From positions 5,771,001-5,835,000 of the forward strand of contig OY987266.1 of NCBI GenBank assembly GCA_963920665.1: a stretch of DNA of 64,000 bases, read 5' to 3'. The translations under genes were made by a program, and so were the position numbers. The notes below the pieces were generated by a model that was not told where the DNA came from, searched no databases, and saw only the letters and a program-made list of their open reading frames with translations. Positions 34,320 to 45,782 of the stretch are shown piece after piece. The DNA is from Straminergon stramineum. Its lineage: Eukaryota; Streptophyta; Bryopsida; Hypnales; Calliergonaceae. Every line of letters begins with the position of its first letter. Position 1 is the stretch's first letter.

Positions 34320-36768
34320 ATGAGTCGGCCAAATTCGAAGGGTGTTATGACTGGTAGCGCTCAGGAAGCTGCAGAGCCTATTGAGTGGGAGATGCGGCCT
34401 GGAGGGATGCTTGTGCAAAAGAGAGATCCTGATGCAGCTATAGCTACAGGACCTCTTATAAAAATCAAGGTGTCTCATGGCCTCTTTGGTCATGATGTCA
34501 GTGTTTCCGCGCATGCGACTTTCGGTAGGTCTATTGCTCGATCGCCAAAACATAGACTGGTTGTGGTTTACAAAGAATAGGTTTGTTTGTGGTTTGTGTG
34601 CATTGCAACAGTGTTTTTTTAACATTTAGTTTTCATGCAGAGGCACGTTCCATTATTTCCATTGATTTGCTTTTGCAGCAGAATGGATGTGGTTGAAAGG
34701 ATGTGGTGGTACTCTTCCTGAGTAGGTTTTTGTTTCTGAATATGTTTTCGCAATGCTTTGTATGCACAATTACTTATATCTACTATTCAAATTCTTTCCC
34801 CTCAATTGGAAATTACCATCAATGTATTTAGTTGCAACTAGATTAGTACTTACTAGGGAGGAAGTTAGGTTACTTATATTTCTTTCAAGGGGTATTAGTA
34901 TTATTTTTAGTTAGAACTCGATCGGATTCAAAGATTAGGGTTTTGATGGTGTCTTACATTGTCTTGGGAACTTTGCTATGTTGTTTGAGTGCGACAATTA
35001 GTGAACATGTTGTCTAGACTGTCGTTTATAGCAAGAACAGTGTCAGGGACCAAGTTATAAGCAAGGCGAACTACTCTGATACTTACAACCTGGGAGCATA
35101 GTCTGGTGGAAACGTATATCCATGTGTTTTTTGTTTAATGTTTGTAGTACTGGGTACTCTGTTGCAATTTCTTTTTGGTGCAGTGAACAGGATCATGTCC
35201 TTTAAGCTGTTTGCATTCACGCACGGTTATGTTTTAAATTTTCTTACAAAAATTTATTGAATACATCTGAAATGGTAAATTTTGATGTAAAATAGTCAGT
35301 ACGATTCACAGCTGGATATATGCAACAATCTCGGGTATCTTGGTTAGTTGCAGATTCGACAATATTATGTAAACGTATTTTCCTTAGATAATTGTTGCTG
35401 CCTTCAAAGACGATTAATCGTGTTAAATATTGGGTGAAGGTGATGTGAAGAGGATGCTGATTGGAGACACGGGTTTGCAGCCGTCTGAAATGCGGCTACT
35501 TTTTAGAGGCAAAGAGAAGGAGGATGGTGAGCCTCTTCACTTAGCAGGGGTGAAGGACAAGGCTAAGCTTATCCTTGTGGAGGATCCAGCAGCTCGTGAG
35601 AAGAGGATTCAAGAGCAGCGTAGGTTGGAGCGCATTGCACAGACTTGTCAAGTCATTGGCAAAATCCGAGGAGAGGTTGACAATTGGGCCTCGCAGGTGT
35701 GCTTGCTTTTTCAGACTCTATTGACGGGAATAATTGTGTGGGGAACTGTAGTATTATTCAGTAAATTGCTTGCACGGATATGCTGTAACCTACATTTCCC
35801 ATTTCGCCCTGTTTGCATTTGAATTACGTCATTTAAAATAATGCATATCTGTTGCTTAATATGGCGCTTTCACTAATGCTGTAATGGATCTCGTTATGAC
35901 TACGAGTTCTTGGCTCTAATGCTGTTTTTATGAATTTTTGTGTTGATCTATCTTTCTATTCCTGTCAGGTGACAACTTTTCAGGCTGCAGTCAAGAGTGG
36001 AAATAAACCAGCAGACCAGGAGATGCTGGGTGTTAGTGAAATGTTGATGAGGCAGTTGCTGAAGCTCGATAGTATCGAGGCAGATGGAGATGCGAAAGCA
36101 CTAAGACGGACAGAGGTATGTCCTATTCCTAGTCACAGATGGCCCAAAGTGTCCGCTTCTGTATCTATTGGGATTTGAAACAGATAATTTCGGAAGGTTT
36201 CAAGGAAGGTAACAAATTTATCAACAGAAAGAAGAAATGACTCCCAGTTTATTGAGCACCAGATATATTGTTGAAAATTTACATAAATCGACTATTTGCT
36301 TCCAAAGTGGACTTCCTATTTTTGGAGTGGCCATTTTTGTTGAGAACGTCCATGTATGTTTTCCTAGTGACCTGGAATTCTTCTTGCCCACCATGTCCGT
36401 ATTGTTTCTTCATGTTGCGTGCATTTCTACTGTTCTTACTTGGTCACATCTATTTCTTGCTTGCTTGGATCTCCCTCTGCCTGTCAAGATCTGACCACCT
36501 GTTTGACGACGTCAGTTTTGTAGTTGTGATACAGTTATACTAAATTGATAAAGCTTGGTTCAATATGCAGGTCAAGAGGATTCAGAATTTGGTGGAAACA
36601 ATCGATAGCTTGCGAGGGTTGAGAATGCAGCCTGAACCTCCTGCCAGTGAACCTAATGTGGTAATGACAACCAATTGGGAAACATTTGATAATGGCTTAG
36701 GTAGTCTAAGTGCCCCCCCGCCAGCCTCTGCCCCTCACAATAACACAGATTGGGAAACCTTTGATTAA
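34320..36768 (+). CDS. BAG-family co-chaperone (ubiquitin-like plus BAG domain)
   Basis: Four exons: 34320-34524, 35440-35696, 35969-36115, 36571-36768; 807 nt, 268 aa, GT..AG introns with matching phases. The N-terminus holds MRPGGMLVQKR, a signature of plant BAG1-4 proteins. A ubiquitin-like fold spans about residues 46-118 (LIKIKV ... ATFGDVKRML ... RLLFRGKEKEDGEPLHLAGVKD). The BAG domain follows at about 125-215 (AQTCQVIGKIRGEVD ... VKRIQNLVETIDSL), the three-helix bundle that binds the Hsp70 ATPase domain and promotes nucleotide exchange. The tail has two copies of a WETFD motif, the second at the C-terminus. The length fits the plant BAG1-4 class (about 270-340 aa). It probably acts in cytosol and nucleus in protein folding, degradation and stress or cell-death control. 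The exon 2 acceptor has a weak pyrimidine tract but gives the conserved frame. Confidence 0.92.
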
Positions 36769-38620
36769 ATTTAGCTCCATTGGCCTTTATTTATTCAAGC
36801 TTTGTATCTCTACGTTTTTTGTGCAGAGGGATACATCACTTGTCCCCTGTCGTGTACAATGGTTTGGAAGCCTCAGTTTTCAAAAAGGGCTGATTTGGAA
36901 ATAGATACTGTGGCATATATACTGATGCATACCGGTAGTACTGATACATCGCAAACTCATCTACGAATAGTATTTATTTCGTATTGTGAAATCAATTCCA
37001 GCCTTGGCTGCAGAATTTAGTATGAGATCACCTGTTTGAACCAAATCATCCTGTACAATATCCATTATCTCTGTATCCGGGGTTTTCTAGAGTCGGGAAC
37101 CCAAGCATCTGATATGGAAAGCACATTTATCTCTCAGAACTTTGTCCTGCGTTGTAATGGAGTGTTCTTTTGAGACCCTTGACTGGGCATGATTGAACGA
37201 GATCCAAGTATCCAACTAAGGTGAAAACACCCAAAACCGTCAAAAGAAGCAATCCAGCGTAGTTGCATGCACTTTTTTCAATTTATTTGCAATGAAAAGA
37301 ATGTTTGGATAATACATGTAATTACTAAGAATTTTCTAAGTAGAAGCTCCCTAGGCCATTGAAATTGTCACATAACCTAATCATTAGATTGAAATTTAGA
37401 GAATCATTAGTCAACCAATTGTAATTACAAATGGGAATGGTTTAATTGCATTTTTGGAGACACTCACAATAGAAGTCTACTTTTGAGGAATGGGTACACA
37501 AACAATTTTCACCTTGTGTGTGTTTGAATGAATAGTATGTGTATACATGTAAGAAAACATAAATAGTTGTTATACATGTATAAAAATATGGAGGGAAGGA
37601 GGTAGCTGGTTTGGGAAATAGAATGTTGGGTATATTAATGGTGGTTGGCCTAATAGACTCATGCTCAACCTTTGTATAATTGTTGATGTCGTAGGTAAAT
37701 GGTAGACATATACATTTTAAAGTGTGTACCCAAAATCATACCCTAAAACATCTTGAAAATGAGTATATACACAAAATGACACCATGCTCAATTATTTATT
37801 CAAATGATTATCTTGAATTAATTCGAAGCAAACAATAATATTCAATAGATGGGTATCAAAAGGTGTCAATAGAACTCAACACGCATTGTTTGTTGTTGGG
37901 CTCACTTGAAATACTTTATATTAAGGTCCAATTGTTGGTTCAATATCAAAACCACCAAAGTCAACGAATAGGAGAGCCTAAATCCTTAATTTGGCAAGCT
38001 ATATGTCAAGATTTCTTGGACACTTGGTGCAAAAATGATGTTTTCACTTTGCTAGTTTTCACTGCCCTAAGTGGCACCTCACTCTCATCTTGCCTCCTAG
38101 ACTAAATTGTCCACAAGAGCCAGTTTAGTTGTACTCGTCCATTTCATCTTTTAATTTCCACTACTCATTTGCAAAATTTAAAAAAAAAATTCCTGAATTT
38201 GGTCATCAATCAAGCTTAATGTCGTTATATTGAAAGTGGGCCCAATCTTATTCTATATCACATTGTTGGTTGTGTGACGGTATTTTGGTGCCAAAAAATT
38301 AGGCCTAAGTGCTACAAATTGGGTGGCCATGTATCGGCTTGATCCAATTTGAGTTGATCCTATGTTTGTAAATTGGGCCAACTTGGAATTGGGTGTGGGT
38401 CCTAAAAGTTTAATATAGTCATACGTGGATTGTGAACACAGCAGCCAAAATCAAGCTCCTGAACATCCCTTTTTTTTCTTTTTGAGAAAGTGCCAAGATG
38501 GCAATCACTTAAATTTTGGGGAAGTATTGAATTTCTACATTAATCCATCTTTTGGACCAGAAAATATTTTTGAATTACATTCATACACTTTTTCATCCAA
38601 ATTTGACGATTTCAACCACA
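36769..38620. other. 3' flank of BAG gene, then AT-rich DNA
   Basis: 36769 to about 37180 is probably 3' untranslated sequence. From 37250 the DNA is AT-rich with no credible gene; open frames at 37863 and 38425 have no motif. A CTAGAAATGGCA-like word near 38628 recurs at 41088 (inverted) and 47768, marking a dispersed family. Confidence 0.45.
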
Positions 38621-39750
38621 TTTTGTAGTAGAAATGGCAAATTTCTGGCGAAAAGTAGACATTTATTTTGAAATGGTGCAATCTGGCCCGGTGGGGCAAA
38701 AAAAAGAAGGGGGCTGCTCTCGAGCAAGAGAATCCTCCAGGCAAAGGAGACGGGAGAGTAATGTCTGGCAGATCGGGCAGGCAAGGCAAGGCAGCAGCCT
38801 AATTGTAAGGGAACAAAACAGTATTGAGCTCCGGTGAATGCTCAACAGCGTTTGCGGGTATGTCACATTTGCTTGCACGATTTGTCAGTCTCATCTCATT
38901 TCATTTCTGCTTCGCTGAAGCTTTCGCGAAGAAATTGCTGTGGTAGAGTGCACCCTTCCTGACATTTTAATGGAGGGTTATTCGTATGTCGTGGGTTTCT
39001 TCTTCGCATCGTCGTTGGCAAATATCTAGTGATTACTTGGGGCTGATTTGAAGTTAGGTCCTCCTCATTAACTAGGAACAGACAGGATGGACTTCTTTGT
39101 TGTGCTCGTTGTTCATTTTTTTGAAGTCGGCACAATTTTATGATACCTGTGGTGTGGATTTCTCAACTCACTATCGGCAGAGCTTTGCAACATTTCATCT
39201 GAGTCGTAGGGTTTAGTTCAGTTTCAACTCTCCTCATGGTGCAGTATCGAGCTCTGTCTGGGTGTCTGGCCTTGTAATCGCCTACTGTCCTTTTGGAAAA
39301 GTGATACGTGGCCTAAGCTCTAGGTCGGAAATTGAGTGAGAAATTGCTCAAAACTCACTGCAGCAAAATTCAAATTCGAATGCTTCAAATTCAGAGACGA
39401 ACTTAGTTTTTTTGTAGAGCTCTCGAGATTCTCTTTGAGATTTAGTGGTGGTTTGTTCGGTTTGTGAGTAATATGGAGGGTTGAAAATCTGCCTTGCCAA
39501 GTCTGCGAAACCTAATCCCTAAAATTCAACAACCCTTCTACATTTGCTTAACTCCATATTATCATACTTGAATGCTGCTTCATGTTGGATTATGGAGTGT
39601 CATAGTTATCGTACAGAAAGTCTTGAACTTGTGATGTTTTTCTGCCAAGAATCTGTTACGTTAAGAAGATTGGCATATTAGAGGGTGTCATATTAAGAGG
39701 TTTGCGTGTATTGTAAGCGCATCTGACCAGAGTAATTCTGCTGAGTGCAG
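38621..39750 (+). promoter_or_regulatory. Gene-like non-coding DNA upstream of a small ORF
   Basis: Composition is balanced from about 38690 to 39750, unlike the AT-rich DNA on both sides. A splice-acceptor-like CTGAGTGCAG stands directly before the ATG at 39751, so an intron in the 5' leader is possible. No donor was fixed. Confidence 0.3.
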
Positions 39751-39924
39751 ATGGATTCAAACAACATGCGCGACGCCCCAGCCCCTTCAAGCTCTGGCCA
39801 GACGGGATGGGAATGGAAAGCCCACACGGAGAAATGGGTAGAAAGCTCTGGCAAACCCCTTTTTAGGGTTGTACCAGATGACACCAAGCCTACTCTGCGT
39901 GATCCTGTATCCATTCTCTCCTAA
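39751..39924 (+). CDS. Small 57-aa protein, unrecognised
   Basis: Open frame from ATG 39751 to TAA 39922-39924. The protein starts MDSNNMRDAPAPSSSGQ, has a Trp-rich middle (GWEWKAHTEKWVE) and a charged end (VVPDDTKPTLRDPVSILS). Composition looks like a real small soluble protein rather than an AT-rich chance frame: three Trp, balanced charge, no low-complexity stretch. No signal peptide or membrane helix. It sits in a patch of gene-like base composition with a splice-acceptor-like sequence directly before the ATG. No family recognised. The opposite strand is also open (39693-39914), so the strand choice is a judgement. Confidence 0.45.
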   Translation: MDSNNMRDAPAPSSSGQTGWEWKAHTEKWVESSGKPLFRVVPDDTKPTLRDPVSILS

Positions 39925-42689
39925 TCCACCTTGCTTTGCACTACTTGTCACGTTGTCGAATACCATTTTTTATATTTTTTCGATTGGCATTCCTTAACTT
40001 GAAAAGCACAGCTCTCAACTTCAGACCCCACTGAAACTGAGCATTTCATTCTCCGACCACCCCCTTTCAGTAAATGAGGTTGGTGATGAGGAGGAATGTG
40101 AAGGAGCCTTTGCAATGATACTTTTGTTTCAAGTTCTGAAGAGTTCTGGAGAGCCAAGCAGAATGAATCATAGGGGATTGCTGGACTTGTAAGCTGCACT
40201 CTGTTTATTTGCTGTTTAGTGTTGGCTGCAATTACTTCAAGTTCTTGGTGAAGGCGATGTCTTGAATGAGCCATGCATGATCTACCGGAAGTGTGGGAAA
40301 CCCATTTGTAACTCATGATAAATATGATTTCTCCTCTTTGCTTCAAATATGCTTCAACCCATCTCAAAAATTGTTCGTTTTATGCATTTGAATCAGGTTC
40401 CACCTGTAAATTGCACAACTCTACAGTTTTTTTTGTAAGATTGATGTTTTGATCATGGTAACCAAGAGTGGCATTCTAGAATGTTGTCACTTTCTAACAA
40501 TACAGGAATTTGAATGTTCGAATGTTTCTCAATGTTGATTTGAGAAGGTACAAATCAAATGTAAAGTTTTCCAAAGATGAATCAACAAGAAATGCAAGAG
40601 TTCTTAGCATTAGTGTAGTCCAAAAAATTGGATCTAGAATATTCAAGTTTTTTTGGGGTGACCTTAGTTTACATTGATATTTTTTCTAACTTGGAAGATG
40701 TTTATATAAGATAGTCTGCTCATAAACTGTGCATTTAAGGGCTGGTCAGCCTTTTCGATGGTTCTTAGATGCACGAAATTATTTTTCCTTATTTTTCACT
40801 TGAAAAAAAATTGATGTGGAGTCTAACCCAAGTGGTTTCATATTTTCGGAGCATTTGTGAATTACTTATGAATTTCTAAAGAATTTTGTCATAGGTATCT
40901 ATTTCTTGATTGTAGGCCTTATAAAACCCACACATGCATAGTCTCAAAAAAGATATGGCTTCACCCAAAACAAGCATTGCAACATGTAGAAAGTTATAGA
41001 CAGAGTTACGAAATGCGACCTTTACTAAACTAAACTCCTAAAGGGCCAAGGCCTAATTTTTGACAAAAATCACTTGATATTGCCATTTCTACTACATTCT
41101 TTCAAGAAAGAAAAAAAAATTTAATTAAACAATCCAACTGTAGGATCTTGTACTATACTTGTATGAGATCATGTGGTGAAAATTTTATCAACTTTGACTG
41201 AACAGATTGAAAAATATTAACATTCAAAGTTGTGGGGGAAATTTTTTTTTGAATATAGATAAACATTTCAAAAATGGACCCACCTTGGCTCTTATTCCAT
41301 CCATTAGCAAAGTATAAAGGAACATTTGACAAATGTTAAATCACTTTGACATCATTGACAAAACATTCAATACTTTACACATCCATTTTACAACTTGTTA
41401 ATGTCCATTTCAAACCCTTGCTAGGGACAGTCTTAAGAAGAGGGGCGGAATTAGAGTAGACTATCATAGATGTTTCCCATATGTTTCTACAATTGAATCT
41501 TGAAAATTCATCACAATGGTTTTCAATATATTTTCTTGTAAATGTGTGAAATATATTAGAAACAAATCACCAAAAACAGGGTTTTGGTTTTTTGAAGTTG
41601 AAATTTGGAATTGTTTGATTGAAATTGATTTAGAAATGCAACATTAATTCAACTTTACAAAACATACCGATAGTATTTCACATTATGAAAATTTCTTTGA
41701 ATGGTACAATAGGTAGTTTGTAAGAATAATATATCCTAATTTACATTTTGTTACCTACAAACCACTTTCATTTGTGAATCCAATCATTGTACACTAAATA
41801 GTGAAATTAGGTTGCCCCACACAAATTTCTTGGCATTTGACACTAAACAAATATTATCTATTACCGCACAAGAATGCATTGCTTTTGAATTATGAATTGT
41901 TGTAATTGGGACCTATGAACCTCCATGTGTACAAATGAAAATACTTTTAGAAAAATATGTTGACTTTGATGGCTTGTATAGTAACTTTGGGGGGTAAGGC
42001 AACCTAATTATTCATGCAATCTAATTTCACTATTTAGTGCATCTATGTTTTACAAAGAATAAATATCTTTTTCTAAGGAATGGAGTGCAAATCAAAGGGA
42101 ATGGATGTCACTTTTGAGGATTGTAGTTCACTTCCAAGTGCGATGAGGTCATTGTAATTCCCACATGTGATCAATATATTATCATGTGCACATATCGTTA
42201 TCCTTAAATGAATCATATGAATTGGTGTTTTCAAAGCGCAATGTTTAAAAAATTTCACTACATTTTTAGCAATGTGTGTTCCAAAAACAAATGAATGACT
42301 ACCCCCACAACTAACATGTTTATGCAACATAAAAACTATTAAGTGATTTGGACCTTATCTTCCATATGGATCACACCCACACCCTACATAGTAATAAGTA
42401 TATGTTGAATTGCATCATTTTGTATGTCCTTGACTACAAATTTGTAAGAAAATTGCACAAAAAAATCCAAAAAAATCACTAATTGTATACAACATTTTCA
42501 TTGATATTTTATGAGTTCACAAAAAACTTCAAGTCAATGGAACTTTCTTGCATATTCAAATACATCTTAGTATCCTAAAATACTCATTATATACCATAAG
42601 GGCAAATGTTTTCAACATACACTAGAAATTATGTTTAGTCTATAACAAGAGCATCAATGGAGGGACTATACATGGGGCAATATGTGGAG

Positions 42690-43030
42690 TTTTGTTGCAC
42701 TAGTTTTGGAGCTTCCAAATTTGTCCCCCAAGATTCTAATGGTCCCGGTGTCATTCAATGTTTTTCAGTAGCACTAAAGGGCTGTTTAAGGCTGGTTCCC
42801 CATGTTGGGAACTAGCCAGTTCAAGTCAAAATAAAAAAATATGAAAAATATGAAAGTATTAAAAAAATGAATTAAAAAAAAATTATTATTTTTAAAATTT
42901 TATTATAAGTTGATGTGGCCAAACTTCGGCCACATCAGCTAGGTGTTGTGGCTGAATTTCCACAATCCCAGAACTTGAGGGAACTCATGAAAACTCATGG
43001 CCCTTTCAAGTAGGTGGATTTCATCTAATG
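42690..43030 (+). repeat. Dispersed repeat D4, copy 1
   Basis: Shares with the reverse complement of 56385-56640 the order TGTTTTTCAG, GGTTCCCCATGTTG, GATGTGGCC or GACATGGCT, CCACAATCC, GAACT and GGTGGATTTCAT. Confidence 0.65.
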
Positions 43031-43186
43031 CATGTTGATATAGCTTTGAGGTGTGAGGTAGAGGGCACACTACATGTTGCAAAATTTGATATCCCTCCGG
43101 GGAAGAATTTGTTGTACATGGGAATGAGAAGTCAAGTAGCATCCCTCTATTGGGTGCTCAACTTCAATGAGCATTTCCATGGCCAT

Positions 43187-43268
43187 TACTCCCTCTGTTT
43201 GAAAATAAATCCGTGGTACTCCCACATTTCCCTACTAAAAATCATGGATTTTTTTATTTTTTTGGTTA
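43187..43268. repeat. Stowaway-like MITE, right end decayed
   Basis: Left end TACTCCCTCTGTTTGAAAAT is typical, and the word order (ATCCGTGGTACTCCCAC ... AAATCATGGATT) is that of the copy at 25760. The right arm has degenerated into a T-rich run. Confidence 0.7.
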
Positions 43269-44094
43269 CATAAGTTTCTGATGCAATCTCCAAGGTACTA
43301 GTACACACGGTCTCATTCCAGTGTAAAATCACCTCTACTTTGAGAAGGAGTATGTAATTTATGCATATGTAACTTGTCCTATTGGAACTTCCGCGTCTTA
43401 TGACTCTTGTCTGTCTCCACCAAGAAAAACTCTGAATTTGCATTGGACTTGAATTTAAAGAAATCGGTTGACCCATTGGAGTCCATATGCACAAAGGTAC
43501 CTTCCAGTGTACACACCCATAATTAACACTCCCCGAAGGTAGCACCACAACACCGATATTGGGACCCAAAAACATCACAAAAAAATAGATTATGATTACA
43601 CAAGATATGACACAATCAAAGCATAAGAGTCTATGAGATTCTACTATTCTAGTGTTGTTTTTTGGTAAACATAGAGAGAATACTTTGCACATTCATCACT
43701 TATTCATCTAGTGTCCAAATAATGTAATCGAATTTGCGTTGGAATCCTCTTTTAGTTGTTACCTTTAAAGGTAGTCACCAAAATACTTTGATTATTGAAC
43801 CAATACTTAGATGCATTCTTTATTTCTACAATTAACAATAAAGTCATCCATTGGACTTTTTAGATATGCAACGTCCTTCTAGGTTAAGAAGATTCAATAA
43901 AACAATTTCTATTCTACAATATTAGCTATGCTCAACTATAATTACATGACAATTCATATATCTTTTAGAAAGATGTGGCCACTTATTGCAAGAGAGCAAA
44001 ATCTTTCAAGAGATGAATTGTTATTACTCTTGAACTAAAGATGGCAAGGTAGTCTACTCTTGAAGTGAACTTGCTCTACAAGCATACTCTAACG

Positions 44095-44290
44095 AAGAGG
44101 TACATTTTGCTTTCTTCAAATCACCAATAATGTACATTCTAAGAGGGGATCGCTCATAGTGACCACTACATTTCAACTGCAAAAATTCATAACTAATTCC
44201 ACAAAGGTCCAAAACATGTGAAACGACTTGGGTTTGATGCCAATTCCGTTTTTCTTCCTATGAAAATTTACTGAAAATTATTTCAAGGAG
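44095..44290 (+). repeat. Dispersed repeat D1, copy 2
   Basis: Matches 19890-20090 with scattered substitutions. See that entry for shared words. Confidence 0.7.
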
Positions 44291-45670
44291 TTTAGCTTCC
44301 CCACCCCCACCCCCCAAATGCAATCAGCTCTTACAAGGTCGCTTGAAGAGCAGACTAGGCCTTCCAGTAGCTGTGGATAAGGCTCCATACTCTATTCCTC
44401 TTAACATTTCAGTAACTGGCCAGGTACCACCAACTTCCCTTTCAGTCTTGTGGTGGTACCGAACTTACAACTGAACTGAACTTCCCTCTTGGCACTCATC
44501 AGCTCAGCTCTTTCAAGTTACTCCAATATTATTTTAGCTGAGCCCAATAACTTATCCTCCCTCGGAGCAAAACAAGGGACATCGGTGGAAGGATAATATA
44601 AACTAACTTCTTATGATAAGTACAGTACTGTACAGTAGGAGTGCTGCCTTCTTTCCAGCAACTGGGAGTCTGGGACCCAGGAAGAGAATGCCAGGTTTCC
44701 CTCCAGATAGGGATTCCTCCCTTTTTATCTTCAGTTGTTCTTGGGTGAGCTGTGCCCAACTGTCACCGCCACCTGTGAAGGTTGAAAACAATCAAATCCA
44801 CGCTCGCTTTCCGCAAGGAATCTCCGTCCCAATCGGACGAGCAGAAAAAGTATAGTATATTTATCAGAAAGATAGTTTTCAGTGCAAAATCCGAAAGAAA
44901 GATGTGGAGCACAAACTTCAGGACGGAGATCGATCGAGCCCGGCCAGGGTGGAACTGATCGACAGCAACTTAACTTATTAGAGTTCCACCATTGCTGGTT
45001 TTCCTGTGCAGCTTTTGTAGCAGGATGGCTGGCCCAGTGTGTGTTTTGGGGAGCGACATTTCGCGTAAAAGCAATACTCCGTCATAATTTGGGGGGAGGG
45101 AATACTGCAGTAGGCGATACACTGTATTCCCCCATTTTCAGGGATGAAATCGTCGATTTGCTACTTAAGTATTCTAAAGACAGTGACAATTATATCGCTC
45201 TGTTATGGTTGAATGTACTACTGTAGTACTCACTGTTCTGAATGAATGAATAATTTACGGTTCATCTGCGTTTTGCACGTTCCGTTCCATTTTCTATAGA
45301 TGGAAACAAAATCCCTGGTTATTACTGTGGACTGTGGACTGTTTGGCCCGAAGGGAATCAACAGGATCTGGTGGTGTCCACACCCACCGAGACAACTGAA
45401 GATCTATGTTAAACTCTTGTGGCTCCCGTTCCTCCTGAAGAATTAAGACGAAAGAGGAAGAACTCGAGATTCCTTTGAGACCCTGGCTACTCCGAAGTCC
45501 ACATGATTTGCTTTCCATGTGTGAAGGCCGAGGACGCACGTCCGATGGGAACTCTGAAAGGTAGTCAACATGTGAGACTGTGTAAAAAACAAGTAACGGC
45601 TTGGACTACAGTACTGTAACTTAGTTGATACTTGATACTTACGGCGGGGCAGGGACTCTTTTTTCCATTG
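44291..45670. other. Moderately GC-rich unique DNA, no gene recognised
   Basis: An island of balanced composition amid AT-rich repeats. Open frames on both strands (44613-44855 and 44882-45226 plus; 44529-44759 and 45294-45539 minus) show no domain, and none continues across plausible splice sites. It could be a promoter, a non-coding RNA or a gene relic. Confidence 0.3.
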
Positions 45671-45782
45671 AATTTAGGCAGTGCAGAAAGTGATCTTGTC
45701 TTTGTAGGAGTGATGCAGTTGTTCTATCATTTAATTTAGGCAATGTAGAAAGCGATCTTTGTTGGAGTGATGCAATTGTTTA
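45671..45782 (+). repeat. Two-copy tandem duplication
   Basis: Two units of about 55-60 bp, each AATTTAGGCA(G/A)TG(C/T)AGAAAG(T/C)GATCT followed by GGAGTGATGCA(G/A)TTGTT. The second lacks a few bases after GATCT. Confidence 0.75.

Larger units (their letters stand above)
39925..44094. other. AT-rich repeat DNA, no gene
   Basis: 39925-40400 may be 3' sequence of the small gene. 40400-44094 has no credible coding frame. 42690-43030 is dispersed repeat D4, present inverted at 56385-56640; 43187-43268 contains a Stowaway-like MITE. Confidence 0.45.

Noticed and set aside
33629..34332. Several frames on both strands upstream of the BAG gene
   Set aside because: Arg/Pro/Ser-rich low-complexity translations from purine- or pyrimidine-rich leader DNA; no start context or homology.
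44882..45226. 114-codon plus-strand frame
   Set aside because: No recognised motif, no matching exon, opposite strand also partly open nearby; left as unexplained.
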